DNA of 64,000 nt, from NCBI RefSeq assembly GCF_005503445.1, contig NZ_SCOH01000030.1, positions 1 to 64,000 on the forward strand, read 5' to 3'. Under the pieces are notes generated by a model. It saw only the letters and a list, made by a program, of their open reading frames with translations. It was not told the DNA's origin and searched no databases. The stretch is from Chitinivorax sp. B. Lineage in GTDB: Bacteria; Pseudomonadota; Gammaproteobacteria; Burkholderiales; SCOH01. The position numbers and the translations under genes were made by a program. Position 1 is the stretch's first letter. Each line of letters starts with the position of its first letter. Shown here piece after piece: positions 32,934-43,003 of this stretch.

Positions 32934-34796
32934 TTACTCCAAACTGGTAATGTTTTGCCCGGCCAGGGCTTGGCGAATCTTGGCATCCATGCGGCGGGCG
33001 GCGAAATCGGCAGTGGCATGGTTGAGGGCATCGGTCAATTGACGGATGGTTGAAGCATCGGCCGTATGCAAGGCCTGACGCAGTGTGTCTATACTGGCTT
33101 GGACCGTGGTACGCTCGGTCTCGTCCAGTAACCTGCTATCCTGCGCCAACGCAGTATCGGTTGCATCAATCAAGGCCTGGGCTTCAACTTGCGCTTCCCG
33201 CAGGTTGCGTGCGCCCATATCCTCGCTGGCATGCTGCATGGATTCCTGCAGCATGCGGGCGATGTCATCGTCACCCAGACCGTAAGAGGGTTTCACCGCA
33301 ATGCTGGCTTCCACGCCGGTACTGAGTTCTCGGGCAGAAACCGACAGCAGACCATCTGCATCGACCTGAAAAGTCACGCGGATGCGGGCGGCACCTGCAA
33401 CCATCGGAGGGATGCCACGCAGCTCAAAACGCGCCAGCGAACGGCAATCGCTTACCAACTCCCGTTCGCCTTGCAATACGTGGATCGCCATCGCTGTCTG
33501 GCCATCTTTGTATGTCGTGAATTCCTGCGCACGGGCAATTGGAATGGTTGAATTGCGCGGAATGATTTTTTCCACCAGCTCGCCCATGGTTTCCAATCCC
33601 AACGAGAGCGGAATCACATCTAGCAGCAACCAGTCATCCTGTGCCTTGTTGCCCGCCAGCACGTTGGCTTGAATGGCGGCGCCCAGTGCGACGACCTTGT
33701 CTGGGTCCAGATTGGTCAAAGGTTCCTTGCCAAAGAAATCGGCAACGGCTCGGCGAATCTGGGGCATGCGGGTGGCTCCGCCAACCATGACAACGCCATC
33801 AATGTCATCAATGGTCAGTTTGGCGTCGCGCAACGCTTTGCGAACGGGAATCAGCGTTTTGTTGACCAGCGTGCGGCTGATGTCGGTGAAGATTTCACTG
33901 GTGATCGTCTGATTGACTACACTGCCGTCAGATAGAATGGCGGTGATGTCGGCCACGCCGTGATCTGTGAGTGCTTCTTTGGCTGAGCGGGATTTGGTCA
34001 GCAGCAAGCGGGTATCACGGGCAGAGGGCAGGGTAACGCCAGCCTGTTGCAAGGCCCAGCAGTACACGCGATGATCAAAGTCATCCCCGCCGAGTGCAGA
34101 ATCGCCACTGGTGGAAAGTACCTCAAACACCCCCAGCGTAAGTTTGAGGACGGATACGTCAAATGTGCCCCCCCCCAAGTCATACACTACATAGGTGCCT
34201 TCGCTGTTGTTGTCCAAGCCATAAGCCACTGCGGCAGCGGTCGGTTCATTCAGCAGACGCAGCACTTCCAGGCCGGCTAGTTTGGCTGCATCTTTGGTGG
34301 CTTGGCGTTGTGCATCGTCAAAATAGGCGGGCACCGTGATCACCGCGCCCGTCAATTCTCCACCCAAGCTCTTCTCGGCACGTTCTTTCAAGCGTTTGAG
34401 AATTTCTGCGGAGACTTCCACCGGGCTTTTGATGCCAGCCGTGGTACGCAATTGGACCATACCAGGTGCATCGACAAACTTGTAAGGCAGATTCTCGTGG
34501 CCTTCGATATCGCGCAGACCGCGCCCCATGAATCGTTTCACGGAGACGATGGTGCTGTGCGGGTCGTCATTCTGGCGGGCTTGCGCGGCAAAACCAACAT
34601 CCACATGCTGATCTGCACGGTAATGCACCACAGACGGTAACAATGGGCGGCCTTGCTCGTCATCCAATACGGTAGCAGCGCCGGAGCGCACGGTGGCCAC
34701 CAGCGAATTGGTGGTGCCGAGGTCAATACCAACAGCCAGCCGATGCTGATGAGGGGCGGTGGAAAGTCCGGGTTCGGAAATCTGCAGGAGAGCCAT
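32934..34796 (-). CDS. hscA: Hsp70-class Fe-S chaperone HscA
   Basis: 620 residues. HscA is the specialised Hsp70 that, with HscB, releases clusters from IscU by binding its LPPVK motif. The ATPase domain starts [14 protein letters not shown] and includes [15 protein letters not shown] and [11 protein letters not shown]. The substrate-binding domain contains the usual [16 protein letters not shown]. The phosphate-binding DLGGGT is encoded over nine consecutive G (34168-34176, read as C on the plus strand). The ATG at 34796 is preferred; a GTG at 34808 is in frame. It lies about 70 bases after hscB. Confidence 0.95.
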   Translation of the reverse strand: MALLQISEPGLSTAPHQHRLAVGIDLGTTNSLVATVRSGAATVLDDEQGRPLLPSVVHYRADQHVDVGFAAQARQNDDPHSTIVSVKRFMGRGLRDIEGHENLPYKFVDAPGMVQLRTTAGIKSPVEVSAEILKRLKERAEKSLGGELTGAVITVPAYFDDAQRQATKDAAKLAGLEVLRLLNEPTAAAVAYGLDNNSEGTYVVYDLGGGTFDVSVLKLTLGVFEVLSTSGDSALGGDDFDHRVYCWALQQAGVTLPSARDTRLLLTKSRSAKEALTDHGVADITAILSDGSVVNQTITSEIFTDISRTLVNKTLIPVRKALRDAKLTIDDIDGVVMVGGATRMPQIRRAVADFFGKEPLTNLDPDKVVALGAAIQANVLAGNKAQDDWLLLDVIPLSLGLETMGELVEKIIPRNSTIPIARAQEFTTYKDGQTAMAIHVLQGERELVSDCRSLARFELRGIPPMVAGAARIRVTFQVDADGLLSVSARELSTGVEASIAVKPSYGLGDDDIARMLQESMQHASEDMGARNLREAQVEAQALIDATDTALAQDSRLLDETERTTVQASIDTLRQALHTADASTIRQLTDALNHATADFAARRMDAKIRQALAGQNITSLE

Positions 34797-34868
34797 GTTG
34801 AGCGGCACTTTTCAAAAAATTAAATCAAAACAAGGCAGCATGCCGACGAATTGCAATGGATCGCTGGA

Positions 34869-35402
34869 TCAGGAAAGGGTTGCATCAATCGCATTGCCGA
34901 TTTCTTCATCCAGTTTTTCCATGAACCTGAGTTTGCGAACTGTGGTGGCCGCCAGATCGGTACGGCCTTCTTCATCCAGCAATGTGTGCAGCGTGTGGTG
35001 CAGATCATTCACTTCATGGCGCAGGCGGCGGGAGAGCTGTTCCAGCTCCGCCACGTTCTGGCTGAACTTGGCTTCCATAATGGCCTCACGCCATTCCATC
35101 TGTGCCATCAGAAATTCGGAAGGCATCGCCGTGTTGGTTTCTTCCTGGGTATCCACCCCCGCCAGGTGCAATAAGTAACGGGCTCTGCTCAGCGGTTTGC
35201 GTAGTGTTTGGTAAGCCTCGTTGGTTTGGGTTGCCCATTGCAGTGACCGACGCTTTTCGGCATCACTCAGATGAGCATAGCGATCCGGATGAACCTCTGA
35301 TTGAACGCGGCGATAAGCTTGTTCAAGGGCGCTCAAATCCAGTTCGAAGCGCACTGGCAAGCCGAACAGTTCGAAGTGGTTTTGTCTGAAATCGATGCTC
35401 AT
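34869..35402 (-). CDS. hscB: J-domain co-chaperone HscB
   Basis: 177 residues. An N-terminal J domain (about 1-75) carries the HPD motif at 38-40 (SEVHPDRYAHL), and a C-terminal helical domain binds IscU. It delivers IscU to HscA and stimulates its ATPase. AAGGAT before the ATG at 35402 supports this start; the frame extends 12 codons upstream without need. A terminator-like hairpin lies between iscA and this gene. Confidence 0.95.
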   Translation of the reverse strand: MSIDFRQNHFELFGLPVRFELDLSALEQAYRRVQSEVHPDRYAHLSDAEKRRSLQWATQTNEAYQTLRKPLSRARYLLHLAGVDTQEETNTAMPSEFLMAQMEWREAIMEAKFSQNVAELEQLSRRLRHEVNDLHHTLHTLLDEEGRTDLAATTVRKLRFMEKLDEEIGNAIDATLS

Positions 35403-35426
35403 GAAATCCTTATCCGCGTTGCCACG

Positions 35427-35456
35427 AAAAAGCCGCAAGCGTCTGCCTGCGGCTTA
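35427..35456 (-). terminator. Terminator-like hairpin inside the isc operon (iscA/hscB gap)
   Basis: On the minus strand AAGCCGCA pairs with TGCGGCTT over a loop of about ten bases, followed by a run of T. This is a moderate intrinsic terminator or attenuator placed after iscA and before hscB. It would lower hscBA-fdx expression relative to iscRSUA rather than abolish it, if it works. Confidence 0.65.
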
Positions 35457-35475
35457 GGCAGTCAGATCCATAAGA

Positions 35476-35799
35476 TCAGACGTTGAAACTTTCCCCGCAG
35501 CCGCACTCGTTCTTGACGTTTGGGTTGTTGAACTTGAAGCCTTCGTTCAGCCCTTCGCGCACAAAGTCCAGCTCTGTACCATCAAGATATGGCAAGCTTT
35601 TGGCATCAGTGATGACTGTTACACCATGGCTTTCGAATGTCAGGTCGCTGTCGACCACTTCATCAACGAATTCCAGTTTGTAAGCCATACCGGAGCAGCC
35701 CGAAGTACGTACACCCAGACGGATGCCGACCCCTTTGCCCCGTTTGGCCAGAAAATTCGATACATGTTTGGCGGCGCGTTCTGATAATGTAATAGCCAT
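35476..35799 (-). CDS. iscA: Fe-S carrier protein IscA
   Basis: 107 residues of the A-type carrier family. The three conserved cysteines are Cys35 (TSGCSGMAY), Cys99 and Cys101 (NECGCGESF). It binds iron or a cluster and passes it to client enzymes. GGAG lies shortly before the ATG. It follows iscU by 17 bases. Confidence 0.95.
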   Translation of the reverse strand: MAITLSERAAKHVSNFLAKRGKGVGIRLGVRTSGCSGMAYKLEFVDEVVDSDLTFESHGVTVITDAKSLPYLDGTELDFVREGLNEGFKFNNPNVKNECGCGESFNV

Positions 35800-35816
35800 G
35801 GAACAGTTTCTCCTGG

Positions 35817-36200
35817 TCAGGCGGTATGCTTGGCTTTGTAATCTGCAACAGCGGCCTTGATGGCATCTTCTGCCAGGATTGAGCAGTGAATTTTCACCGG
35901 TGGCAATGCCAACTCTTCGGCAATCTGGGTGTTCTTGATATCCATGGCCTGATCCAGTGTCTTGCCCTTGACCCATTCGGTGATCAGTGATGAAGAAGCA
36001 ATTGCCGAACCACAGCCATAGGTTTTGAATTTGGCATCCTCAATCACGCCTTGTTCGTTTACCTTGATCTGCAACTTCATCACGTCGCCACAGGCCGGTG
36101 CACCAACCATTCCGGTGCCTACCGATCCATCGCCCTTGTCAAATGAACCCACGTTTCGAGGGTTTTCGTAGTGATCAATCACCTTGTCGCTATAAGACAT
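35817..36200 (-). CDS. iscU: Fe-S cluster scaffold IscU
   Basis: 127 residues. Cluster ligands Cys37 (APACGDV), Cys63 (YGCGSA) and Cys106 (KIHCSIL) are present, as are the stabilising Asp39 and the LPPVK motif (99-103) recognised by HscA. It is the scaffold on which IscS sulfur and iron are joined. Two tandem hairpins lie in the 68-base gap after iscS. Confidence 0.97.
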   Translation of the reverse strand: MSYSDKVIDHYENPRNVGSFDKGDGSVGTGMVGAPACGDVMKLQIKVNEQGVIEDAKFKTYGCGSAIASSSLITEWVKGKTLDQAMDIKNTQIAEELALPPVKIHCSILAEDAIKAAVADYKAKHTA

Positions 36201-36221
36201 GTCGTACTCCTGATCAATGCG

Positions 36222-36262
36222 TTCAGGCTATTGCCTGAATACTGGCCAGACAACGTCCGGCC
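36222..36262 (-). other. Tandem hairpins between iscS and iscU
   Basis: Two short hairpins follow each other: TTCAGGC/GCCTGAA (36222-36239, four-base loop) and GGCCAGAC/GTCCGGCC (36244-36262, three-base loop, one G-U pair). Neither has a T-run. They may mark an mRNA processing or stability element; the iscS and iscU ribosome-binding context is otherwise normal. Confidence 0.45.
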
Positions 36263-36268
36263 TTAAAG

Positions 36269-37480
36269 TCAATGTGCTGCCCACTGAACGGTATTCAGAT
36301 CGATACCGTCTTTATACATCTCCCACAAGGGTGACATCTCACGCAGCTTGCCAATTTTCTGTCGGAGCAGGTTGATGGTGAAGTCGATGTCTTCCTCTGT
36401 AGTGAAGCGGCCGATCGAGAAACGGATCGAGCTGTGTGCCAATTCATCGTTACGGCCTAGGGCTCGCAACACATAGGAGGGCTCAAGACTGGCGGAAGTA
36501 CAGGCTGAACCACTTGATACCGCCAGATCCTTGATCGCCATGATCAAGGATTCACCTTCAACAAAGTTGAAGCTGACGTTCAGGTTATGCGGCACGCGCT
36601 GTTCCATGTCGCCATTCAAATAGACTTCTTCAATGCTTTGCAGACCTTGCCACAAGCGATCACGCAACGTGCGGATGCGTTCGTTTTCTGCCGCCATGTC
36701 TGCTTTGGCGATACGGAAGGCTTCCCCCATACCGACAATCTGGTGAGTCGCCAGGGTGCCGGAACGCATACCACGCTCGTGACCACCACCATGCATCTGC
36801 GCCTCCAGACGCACACGTGGCTTTCGGCGCACATACAATGCACCAATACCTTTCGGCCCATAAGTCTTGTGGGCCGAAAAACTCATCAGATCGACCTTCA
36901 GCTTGGATAGATCGATTTCTACCTTACCGGTAGCCTGGGCTGCATCCACATGGAAAATAATGCCTTTTTCACGGCATAGCTCACCAATCTCGGCAATGGG
37001 TTGAACTACGCCAATCTCGTTGTTGACCATCATCACCGAGATCACGATGGTATCCGGGCGGATCTCGTCACGCAGTTTCCCAAGATCCAACAAACCATTC
37101 TCTTCAGGTGCCATATAGGTCACCTCAAAGCCTTCGCGCTCCAGTTCACGGCAAGGGTCTAACACTGCTTTGTGTTCAGTCTTGATGGTGATGATGTGTT
37201 TACCCTTGGTCTGATAAAAGTGCGCAGCGCCTTTTAGAGCCAGGTTGTCGGACTCGGTCGCACCGGATGTCCAGACGATTTCCTTTGGATCGCAATTGAC
37301 CAATGCAGCTACCTGTTCACGCGCTTCTTCCACGGCTTTTTCCGCCTCCCAGCCGAAGCTGTGCGAACGGGATGCGGGGTTGCCGAAGAGTTCGGTCAGA
37401 TAGGGAATCATTTTCTGCGCGACCCGTGGATCAACAGGCGTGGTAGCCGAATAATCCAGGTAGATCGGGAGTTTGGTCAT
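36269..37480 (-). CDS. iscS: Cysteine desulfurase IscS
   Basis: 403 residues. This pyridoxal-phosphate enzyme takes sulfur from cysteine for Fe-S clusters and tRNA thiolation. The start [20 protein letters not shown], the lysine motif [17 protein letters not shown] and the mobile-loop cysteine in [17 protein letters not shown] match the IscS (not SufS) group. Length is standard. It lies between iscR and iscU and supplies MnmA elsewhere in the window. Confidence 0.97.
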   Translation of the reverse strand: MTKLPIYLDYSATTPVDPRVAQKMIPYLTELFGNPASRSHSFGWEAEKAVEEAREQVAALVNCDPKEIVWTSGATESDNLALKGAAHFYQTKGKHIITIKTEHKAVLDPCRELEREGFEVTYMAPEENGLLDLGKLRDEIRPDTIVISVMMVNNEIGVVQPIAEIGELCREKGIIFHVDAAQATGKVEIDLSKLKVDLMSFSAHKTYGPKGIGALYVRRKPRVRLEAQMHGGGHERGMRSGTLATHQIVGMGEAFRIAKADMAAENERIRTLRDRLWQGLQSIEEVYLNGDMEQRVPHNLNVSFNFVEGESLIMAIKDLAVSSGSACTSASLEPSYVLRALGRNDELAHSSIRFSIGRFTTEEDIDFTINLLRQKIGKLREMSPLWEMYKDGIDLNTVQWAAH

Positions 37481-37515
37481 GCGATGCTCTCCAAGTGTCG
37501 GTAAAGGGTGCGGGT

Positions 37516-38001
37516 TCAGACCGAAGCACCCGCGGTCGGCTTGTTGCCGGTTACGCGTTTATCTTGCAGGACGGCGACATCACAGGCGTGTTCCTTGGCT
37601 CGCTGGCTTTCTACCAGCTGGCCCAGTGATACCGACGCCAAATATTCGAAAATCGTGACATTCAAGCTTGCCCACAAATCGTGGGTCATGCATCGATGCT
37701 CTTCCAGACAGTTTTCCTTGCCACCACATTGAGTGGCGTCAATTGGCTCATCCACTGCCTGGATTATCTCGGCAACTGAAATGTCCTGAGGTGGTTTGGC
37801 CAGGCAATAGCCACCACCGGGCCCACGTACGCTCTCTACCAGTTGGCGGCGGCGCAGCTTGCCAAACAATTGCTCAAGATAAGACAGCGAGATGCGCTGC
37901 CGGTCGGCAATGCCTGCCAGCGTCACGGGGCCATTACCCTGGCGTAACGCCAGATCGAGCATGGCGGTAACGGCGAAGCGGCCTTTGGTGGTGAGGCGCA
38001 T
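37516..38001 (-). CDS. iscR: Fe-S-responsive transcription regulator IscR
   Basis: 161 residues of the Rrf2 family. A winged-helix domain starts [19 protein letters not shown] and includes [15 protein letters not shown]. The [2Fe-2S] ligands Cys92, Cys98 and Cys104 with His107 are in [19 protein letters not shown], as in Escherichia coli. Holo-IscR represses its own operon. A matching type 1 site overlaps the promoter just upstream. Confidence 0.96.
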   Translation of the reverse strand: MRLTTKGRFAVTAMLDLALRQGNGPVTLAGIADRQRISLSYLEQLFGKLRRRQLVESVRGPGGGYCLAKPPQDISVAEIIQAVDEPIDATQCGGKENCLEEHRCMTHDLWASLNVTIFEYLASVSLGQLVESQRAKEHACDVAVLQDKRVTGNKPTAGASV

Positions 38002-38043
38002 GGACTGTCCTTGTGACGCGAAGAGTTTGGATAACTGACTGGC

Positions 38044-38076
38044 AGTATATAATTCCCGATTAAATCAGTCAACTAT
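38044..38076 (-). promoter_or_regulatory. isc promoter overlapped by a type 1 IscR site
   Basis: On the minus strand TTGACT (38072-38067) and TATACT (38049-38044) form a sigma-70 promoter with a 17-base spacer. The 25 bases at 38052-38076 match the type 1 IscR consensus (ATASYYGACTRWWWYAGTCRRSTAT) at 23 of 25 positions by my count. The site covers the -35 box, so cluster-loaded IscR should block transcription. Confidence 0.88.
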
Positions 38077-38180
38077 TAGCAAAGGGGGATTTTTGATGCG
38101 GAGCAAGAAACAGCAAGGTTAGGATCGGGAGTAGTCGACGATTTTACTGGGCTTTAAGTCAACTGACAAATTGGCTGTAT

Positions 38181-38936
38181 TTACTCTCGACGATCCAACC
38201 GTTTTTTGTGCTTGGCAATATTGTCATTGAGCTGATGGATGATTTCGGTGGCAGTACTGATGATTTGATTGGGATTGAACCCAGCACGGGTAAGTTCTCG
38301 GTAGAAGGTCTTGGCCAGAATGCGTGCTAGCTGGTCCGGGTTTTGTGTTGCGTTGAATGCAAAGGGAGAGTTGCCTTCTGTTTGGCGTTGCAGCAAGGCG
38401 AGTTGTGCAAAGCGTGAATTCAGAACATTCTGCAATTGGATGACTTGAATGGCTTTGCCAATGAACAGTGCGGCAATATCCAATAGGTGCTGGTCATCGA
38501 TATTGAACGGTCGTTTGTGGCGATTGCCGCTGATATTGATAACGCCAATGATGTCACTGTTGAGGATGATCGGTGAGGAGATCATCGATTTCCGAGGGTC
38601 ATCACATCGTTTGGCATAGTCTGCAAAGGGCGATTGTTCAATGTCCGCGATCAGGAGCGACCGACCGGTTTCCAGTACATGGCCGGCGATTCCTTCGCCC
38701 TTACGTACGGAAACGTCCATTGCATCTTGATGCAAAGGGCCATAGCTGGCGACCAACTTGAGCTGGACATCTCCAATGTCAGCATGGCTTAATAGCATCA
38801 AAGAGCAATAATCCGCAGACAACATTTTTGCAGCCAATTCAGCAAGTTCGTATAGCCGGTCATCCAAGCTACCCTCGCTGTCAATGAAATTGGAGAGGGC
38901 AGTCAGTTGTTGCAGGATCTGGGCGTTGTCTGGCAT
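38181..38936 (-). CDS. GAF-domain protein
   Basis: About 251 residues, soluble. A GAF domain covers about residues 12-170 (LAAKMLSADYCSLMLL, VRKGEGIAGHVLETGRSLLIADIE, INISGNRHKRPF). A helical C-terminal part follows (YRELTRAGFNPNQIISTATEIIHQLNDNI). No output domain such as HisKA or GGDEF is attached, so it is probably a ligand- or redox-sensing adaptor. Starts at 38936 and 38942 are both possible. It lies upstream of, and on the same strand as, iscR, but about 100 bases of promoter DNA separate them. Confidence 0.75.
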   Translation of the reverse strand: MPDNAQILQQLTALSNFIDSEGSLDDRLYELAELAAKMLSADYCSLMLLSHADIGDVQLKLVASYGPLHQDAMDVSVRKGEGIAGHVLETGRSLLIADIEQSPFADYAKRCDDPRKSMISSPIILNSDIIGVINISGNRHKRPFNIDDQHLLDIAALFIGKAIQVIQLQNVLNSRFAQLALLQRQTEGNSPFAFNATQNPDQLARILAKTFYRELTRAGFNPNQIISTATEIIHQLNDNIAKHKKRLDRRE

Positions 38937-39060
38937 GGGCATCACCCGCATTAGCAATTGGGCTCAACCTTAGTATAGGTGGTGATGTATGCACATGCCT
39001 GACATTTGTGCAGTGCGGTACCCACTGCTGGTACGATTCTGCTGTGCTGGCTACGAACCC

Positions 39061-40746
39061 TCATGTCGTTTCTATCGGCGTTTTCAGCGCTGCCAGCGCT
39101 TCGTCTCGTAGATCTTTGCGTAGAATCTTGCCAACATTGGTTTTGGGCAAGTCTTCACGAAACACCACTTCTTTTGGTACTTTGTATGCAGTCAACAATT
39201 GTCTGCAGTGTTCGATGACATTGTGCTCTGTCAGAATTGGATCTTTCTTGACAATATAGGCCCTTACCAGTTCGCCACTGTCGTCATGTGGCATCCCAAT
39301 GACAGCTACTTCCAGCACACCAGCGTGTTGTGCGATGACATTCTCTACTTCATTCGGGTAGACATTGAATCCCGAAACCAAAATCATATCTTTCTTGCGG
39401 TCAACAATACGAATACGGCCGTCAGCCTCCAGTTGGGCAATGTCGCCCGTCATCAGCCATCCATTCGGGCTGAGTACCTTGCGGGTTTCTTCGGGGCGAT
39501 GCCAGTATCCGATCATCACGTTCGGACCTTTGACACAGAGCTCGCCGGGTTCGCCAATACCTTGTGCGTTGCCATGCGCATCGACAATGCGGACATCGAT
39601 GGATGGTAAGGGCAATCCCACTGTACCGGTGAAGGTAGGCGTTTGTGGTGGATTGATGGAGACAACCGGTGCCGCTTCAGTCAGGCCATAGCCTTCCAGG
39701 ATCATACATCCGGTACGTTGCTGCCAGCGAGTTGCGACCGCTTCCTGTGTAGCCATGCCGCCAGATAGCGAGAATCGCAAGCGAGAGCAATCAACTTGAT
39801 CGAAGTTGGGGTTGTTCAGCAGTGCGTTGAACAGTGTATTGACGCCGATGATGGCTGTGAACTGGGCATCCTTGATCACTTTGATAAAAGTATCGGTATC
39901 GCGAGGATTGGTGATCAAGATGTTGGATCCACCGGCCATGAAGAACGTAATGCTGGCAACCAGGGCAAACACGTGATAGATCGGTAACGCCGTTATCATG
40001 ATCTCGTTTTCGGTGATCTGCGCGCCTGCAGTAATTTGCAGCACATTGGCGATGATATTGCGATGCGTGAGCATGGCCCCTTTTGATAGGCCGGTCGTTC
40101 CGCCGGTGTATTGCAAAAATGCAATGTCGGTATGGTGTAATACTGGTGCAATCAAAGTATGTTGAGCACCTTTGTGTAAGGCTTGTTTGAAACGTATTGC
40201 ACCAGGTAAGAAATACGAAGGTACCAGCTTTTTGACGTGCTTGATTGCGAAGTTTAGTAGCCAGCGTTTTGGGGTAGGGCATAAATCGGCCAGCTCAGTA
40301 ACGATGATGTGTTTGATTGGTGTTTGAGCTAAGGCTGTTTGAAGTGTGGTGGCAAAATTGGCTGCAATCAGGATCGTTTGAGCGCCTGCATCGTTTAGCT
40401 GGTGCGTCAGCTCCCGCGCGGTATAAAGCGGGTTGACGTTGACGATGACCAAACCAGCTCGTAATGCCCCGAAAATGGCGACGGGATATTGCAACGAATT
40501 GGGCATCATCAGCGCTATCCGATCACCTGCTTTCAACCCCAATACCTGTTGCAGATAAGCTGCAAAGTGGCGGGCATGTTGATCCAGTTCGTGATAGCTC
40601 ATGGGTGTCATTAAGTTGATGAAAGCGGGCTTATCACCGTATCTGGTCACAGCTTCATCCAGCATTACTACAATTGACGAATACTGGTCAGGATTTATTT
40701 CATGAGGGGTGTTGATCGGATAGTGCTGCTGCCAGATTCTCTGCAT
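39061..40746 (-). CDS. fadD: Long-chain fatty acid-CoA ligase
   Basis: 561 residues, the same length as Escherichia coli FadD. The adenylate-forming motifs are present: YTGGTTGLSKGAMLTH (phosphate loop), GYGLTEAAPV and DRKKDMILVSGFNVYPNEVE, with the late catalytic Lys in LPKTNVGKILRK. It activates fatty acids to acyl-CoA at the inner membrane for beta-oxidation. AAAGGAGAGACAAG before the ATG is a very strong ribosome-binding site. A GntR regulator lies 289 bases upstream on the same strand. Confidence 0.93.
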   Translation of the reverse strand: MQRIWQQHYPINTPHEINPDQYSSIVVMLDEAVTRYGDKPAFINLMTPMSYHELDQHARHFAAYLQQVLGLKAGDRIALMMPNSLQYPVAIFGALRAGLVIVNVNPLYTARELTHQLNDAGAQTILIAANFATTLQTALAQTPIKHIIVTELADLCPTPKRWLLNFAIKHVKKLVPSYFLPGAIRFKQALHKGAQHTLIAPVLHHTDIAFLQYTGGTTGLSKGAMLTHRNIIANVLQITAGAQITENEIMITALPIYHVFALVASITFFMAGGSNILITNPRDTDTFIKVIKDAQFTAIIGVNTLFNALLNNPNFDQVDCSRLRFSLSGGMATQEAVATRWQQRTGCMILEGYGLTEAAPVVSINPPQTPTFTGTVGLPLPSIDVRIVDAHGNAQGIGEPGELCVKGPNVMIGYWHRPEETRKVLSPNGWLMTGDIAQLEADGRIRIVDRKKDMILVSGFNVYPNEVENVIAQHAGVLEVAVIGMPHDDSGELVRAYIVKKDPILTEHNVIEHCRQLLTAYKVPKEVVFREDLPKTNVGKILRKDLRDEALAALKTPIETT

Positions 40747-41035
40747 CTTGTCTCTCCTTTGCCTGGTGTTGGTATGCCCCGGATGATTGAACTGAGGTCT
40801 GCCACGAATGCCATCATTGTTCTATGTGGGATTGGCTGGCTGATGTATTGCGGTCGAATGAGTGCACACCTCCAGAAAGTGGATAGTGAGTAGAGTTTTT
40901 GCTCTTGATGGTGATCATAGCGATAAGGGACGAGACTGCGCTAGCAGAATGGATATGCGGCTTTGGCATATCTTGATGTCGTTTGCCAGTTGATCGGAAT
41001 GTGGCCATCAACTGGGTGTTTGGCCTGATGACGTT

Positions 41036-41788
41036 TTAAAGCGGGGAGCGGATCAATTTGGGTTCGGGAGGTAGGCTGTGCAGGTAGACTCGTAATGGTT
41101 CGGTTGCTTCACGCAGGTAGTGCCGGTAGTGATCCATCAAATGGTAGCCTTGTATGTCACCAGCCAGCACTTGTCGAAGGAGGTTTTGGTGAAAGGCGAT
41201 ATGGTGTGCTGGGTCACCGTGCTCGAAAAATAGCTTGGCGATGCGCCGCCGCAGTAACGAAGTTGAATTACCGATCAGTTGCATCATTATGCTGCCTAGC
41301 TGCCTGTTCAGCATGTTCTGCAGTTCGATTTCCAATGTAATGATGGTGCTCAGACCATGCGGGTTTTGCAGTGCTGACAATTGACACGCCAGAATGTCTT
41401 CAATTGTAGCCGCCTGCCGCCGACTTTCCTGATGGCTGGCAGCCATCATTACGGTCAATGGCATAAAAAATACCCATTGATCAAGTGCTTCTAATAAAAA
41501 ACGCCCACCCAGATCCAGTTGCTCAATGCTAAATACGCATGCAAGAAAGTCAATGCCGCTGTGTTCCCGATAGTCGGAAATGGTGATGCCCGATCCTTGT
41601 ACCGATCGAATCAGGTTCATTCGGGCTAGTTGTTTCAGCGCCATACGTAGCGAGGTACGATCCACGCCGAGTTGATCAGCATACAGGCGCTCCGGAGGAA
41701 GTTTGTCCCCTGGCTTCAGGTCGCCAATGAAAATCTTGGCAATCAGATAGTCGGCGATGTGGTCGGGCAGGGTACGCTGGTTGTTCAT
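41036..41788 (-). CDS. GntR/FadR-type transcriptional regulator
   Basis: 250 residues. The N-terminal winged helix (about 5-72) has the GntR pattern LKPGDKLPPERLYADQLGVDRTSLRMALKQL. The helical C-terminal domain ends HYLREATEPLRVYL and looks FadR/FCD-like, suited to binding an acyl-CoA or carboxylate. Its position directly upstream of fadD suggests control of fatty acid use; no operator was identified in the 289-base gap before fadD. Confidence 0.8.
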   Translation of the reverse strand: MNNQRTLPDHIADYLIAKIFIGDLKPGDKLPPERLYADQLGVDRTSLRMALKQLARMNLIRSVQGSGITISDYREHSGIDFLACVFSIEQLDLGGRFLLEALDQWVFFMPLTVMMAASHQESRRQAATIEDILACQLSALQNPHGLSTIITLEIELQNMLNRQLGSIMMQLIGNSTSLLRRRIAKLFFEHGDPAHHIAFHQNLLRQVLAGDIQGYHLMDHYRHYLREATEPLRVYLHSLPPEPKLIRSPL

Positions 41789-41885
41789 CCGATCACCTCT
41801 GCTGCCGGGGGCATTGGCGTATGGTCAAGGACGGTGGACAAGGGGGATCAACCATCCAGGCTGACTCGACGAAAACAATGCCGGA

Positions 41886-42221
41886 TCAGCCACGAATCAA
41901 TTTGCCAATTTTTGTCTTGAAGTCAGCTGATGGCTGCACGAATTTCACACCGCAACGAAACTGGCTAATGTTACCCACCAAAGAGCAATGGACGACCTCA
42001 ATCTGTGTCTCAAGGTATTGCTTGCTGTTGGTGGCGGCGTTGAAAAATTCGAGAATCAACCGATATTGCTGTCCGATGCGCAATGCTACATCGGTGAGAA
42101 TACCCGCACCGCTGATTGATACCTCCACGGTCTGGCCCTTGATTGGTTCTCTCGAGCCAGCCACAAAGACGGCGGCGCGTAAATGCAACTGCATTCTTGG
42201 GTGCTGGCGTTGCTCGGACAT
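41886..42221 (-). CDS. PilZ-domain protein
   Basis: 111 residues forming a single PilZ domain. The cyclic-di-GMP motif is partly conserved: Arg5-x-x-x-Arg9 (RQHPR) and the second motif E33-V-S-I-S-G38, where Asp or Asn is usual at the first position. Binding may therefore be weaker or altered. It would act as a small effector of the diguanylate cyclase network seen elsewhere in the window. Confidence 0.8.
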   Translation of the reverse strand: MSEQRQHPRMQLHLRAAVFVAGSREPIKGQTVEVSISGAGILTDVALRIGQQYRLILEFFNAATNSKQYLETQIEVVHCSLVGNISQFRCGVKFVQPSADFKTKIGKLIRG

Positions 42222-42290
42222 GTAACAAACTCCATCGTTACCCGGGTGCAGGAATTCAGGAATTATAGTGTGGTTGGATTCGTTCAGTCA

Positions 42291-42899
42291 TTACGGCGGG
42301 GGGAGATCAAAGCGAATCTCGTGCAGAATCGACCAGTCGTTACCCTGACGGTACATTAGGCGTACCCGCACCAAACTGGCATTGACTGAGCAAGGGAATG
42401 TCATGGCTGTGGTGCAATTCTCTGCTTGCCGTAACACGCTTTCCGATCGCTCGGGATGCTTGTTCAGTATTTGATGAATTTCTTTTGTTGTTACTGACGG
42501 GAAGCGGCCTTCTTCCCCATCGGCAAAACGCGGGCCAGCAAACTCTACTTTGTCAAGGCGTTGGAGTGTTTGCCATTCGCTTCGGTAATGTTTCCAGTCG
42601 GTCAGCGTGATTCCCCCTGATGGGTGCGATATGGTCAGGCTGTTTTCCAGTTGTGCCTCCAGCTTGACTTGTCTATCCGCCTCTGGTGGCAAAATGAAGC
42701 GATAACGGGCCAATGCCTCCAACGAGTCGGCCGCCAAATTGGTAACAGGACGGCTGAAATTGGAAAGCTGTATCAGCCCGAATCGAGAGTCGATACCACG
42801 GGTATCGATTTCAAGCTGGCTAATCTTATCCAATGCAACTACGTGTGAAGTGGATAAATACGTTAGCGTGATCAGGGAAACAGCAAACAAACGACGCAT
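42291..42899 (-). CDS. Secreted/periplasmic protein of unknown function (202 aa)
   Basis: Not recognised. The first ~22 residues (MRRLFAVSLITLTYLSTSHVVA) form a signal peptide. The remainder is soluble with two cysteines (AENCTTAMTFPCSV) that could form a disulfide. No catalytic motif is evident. It diverges from hslR across about 100 bases. Confidence 0.65.
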   Translation of the reverse strand: MRRLFAVSLITLTYLSTSHVVALDKISQLEIDTRGIDSRFGLIQLSNFSRPVTNLAADSLEALARYRFILPPEADRQVKLEAQLENSLTISHPSGGITLTDWKHYRSEWQTLQRLDKVEFAGPRFADGEEGRFPSVTTKEIHQILNKHPERSESVLRQAENCTTAMTFPCSVNASLVRVRLMYRQGNDWSILHEIRFDLPPP

Positions 42900-43003
42900 T
42901 GTGATTTTTTATTGTCTCGATTGATAAGGACGAATTGCCAGTTGCGTATCTGTCGAGTCATCATAGCATCCATCAGGGGCAATCTCGCAAGGGCAATCAA
43001 CGA

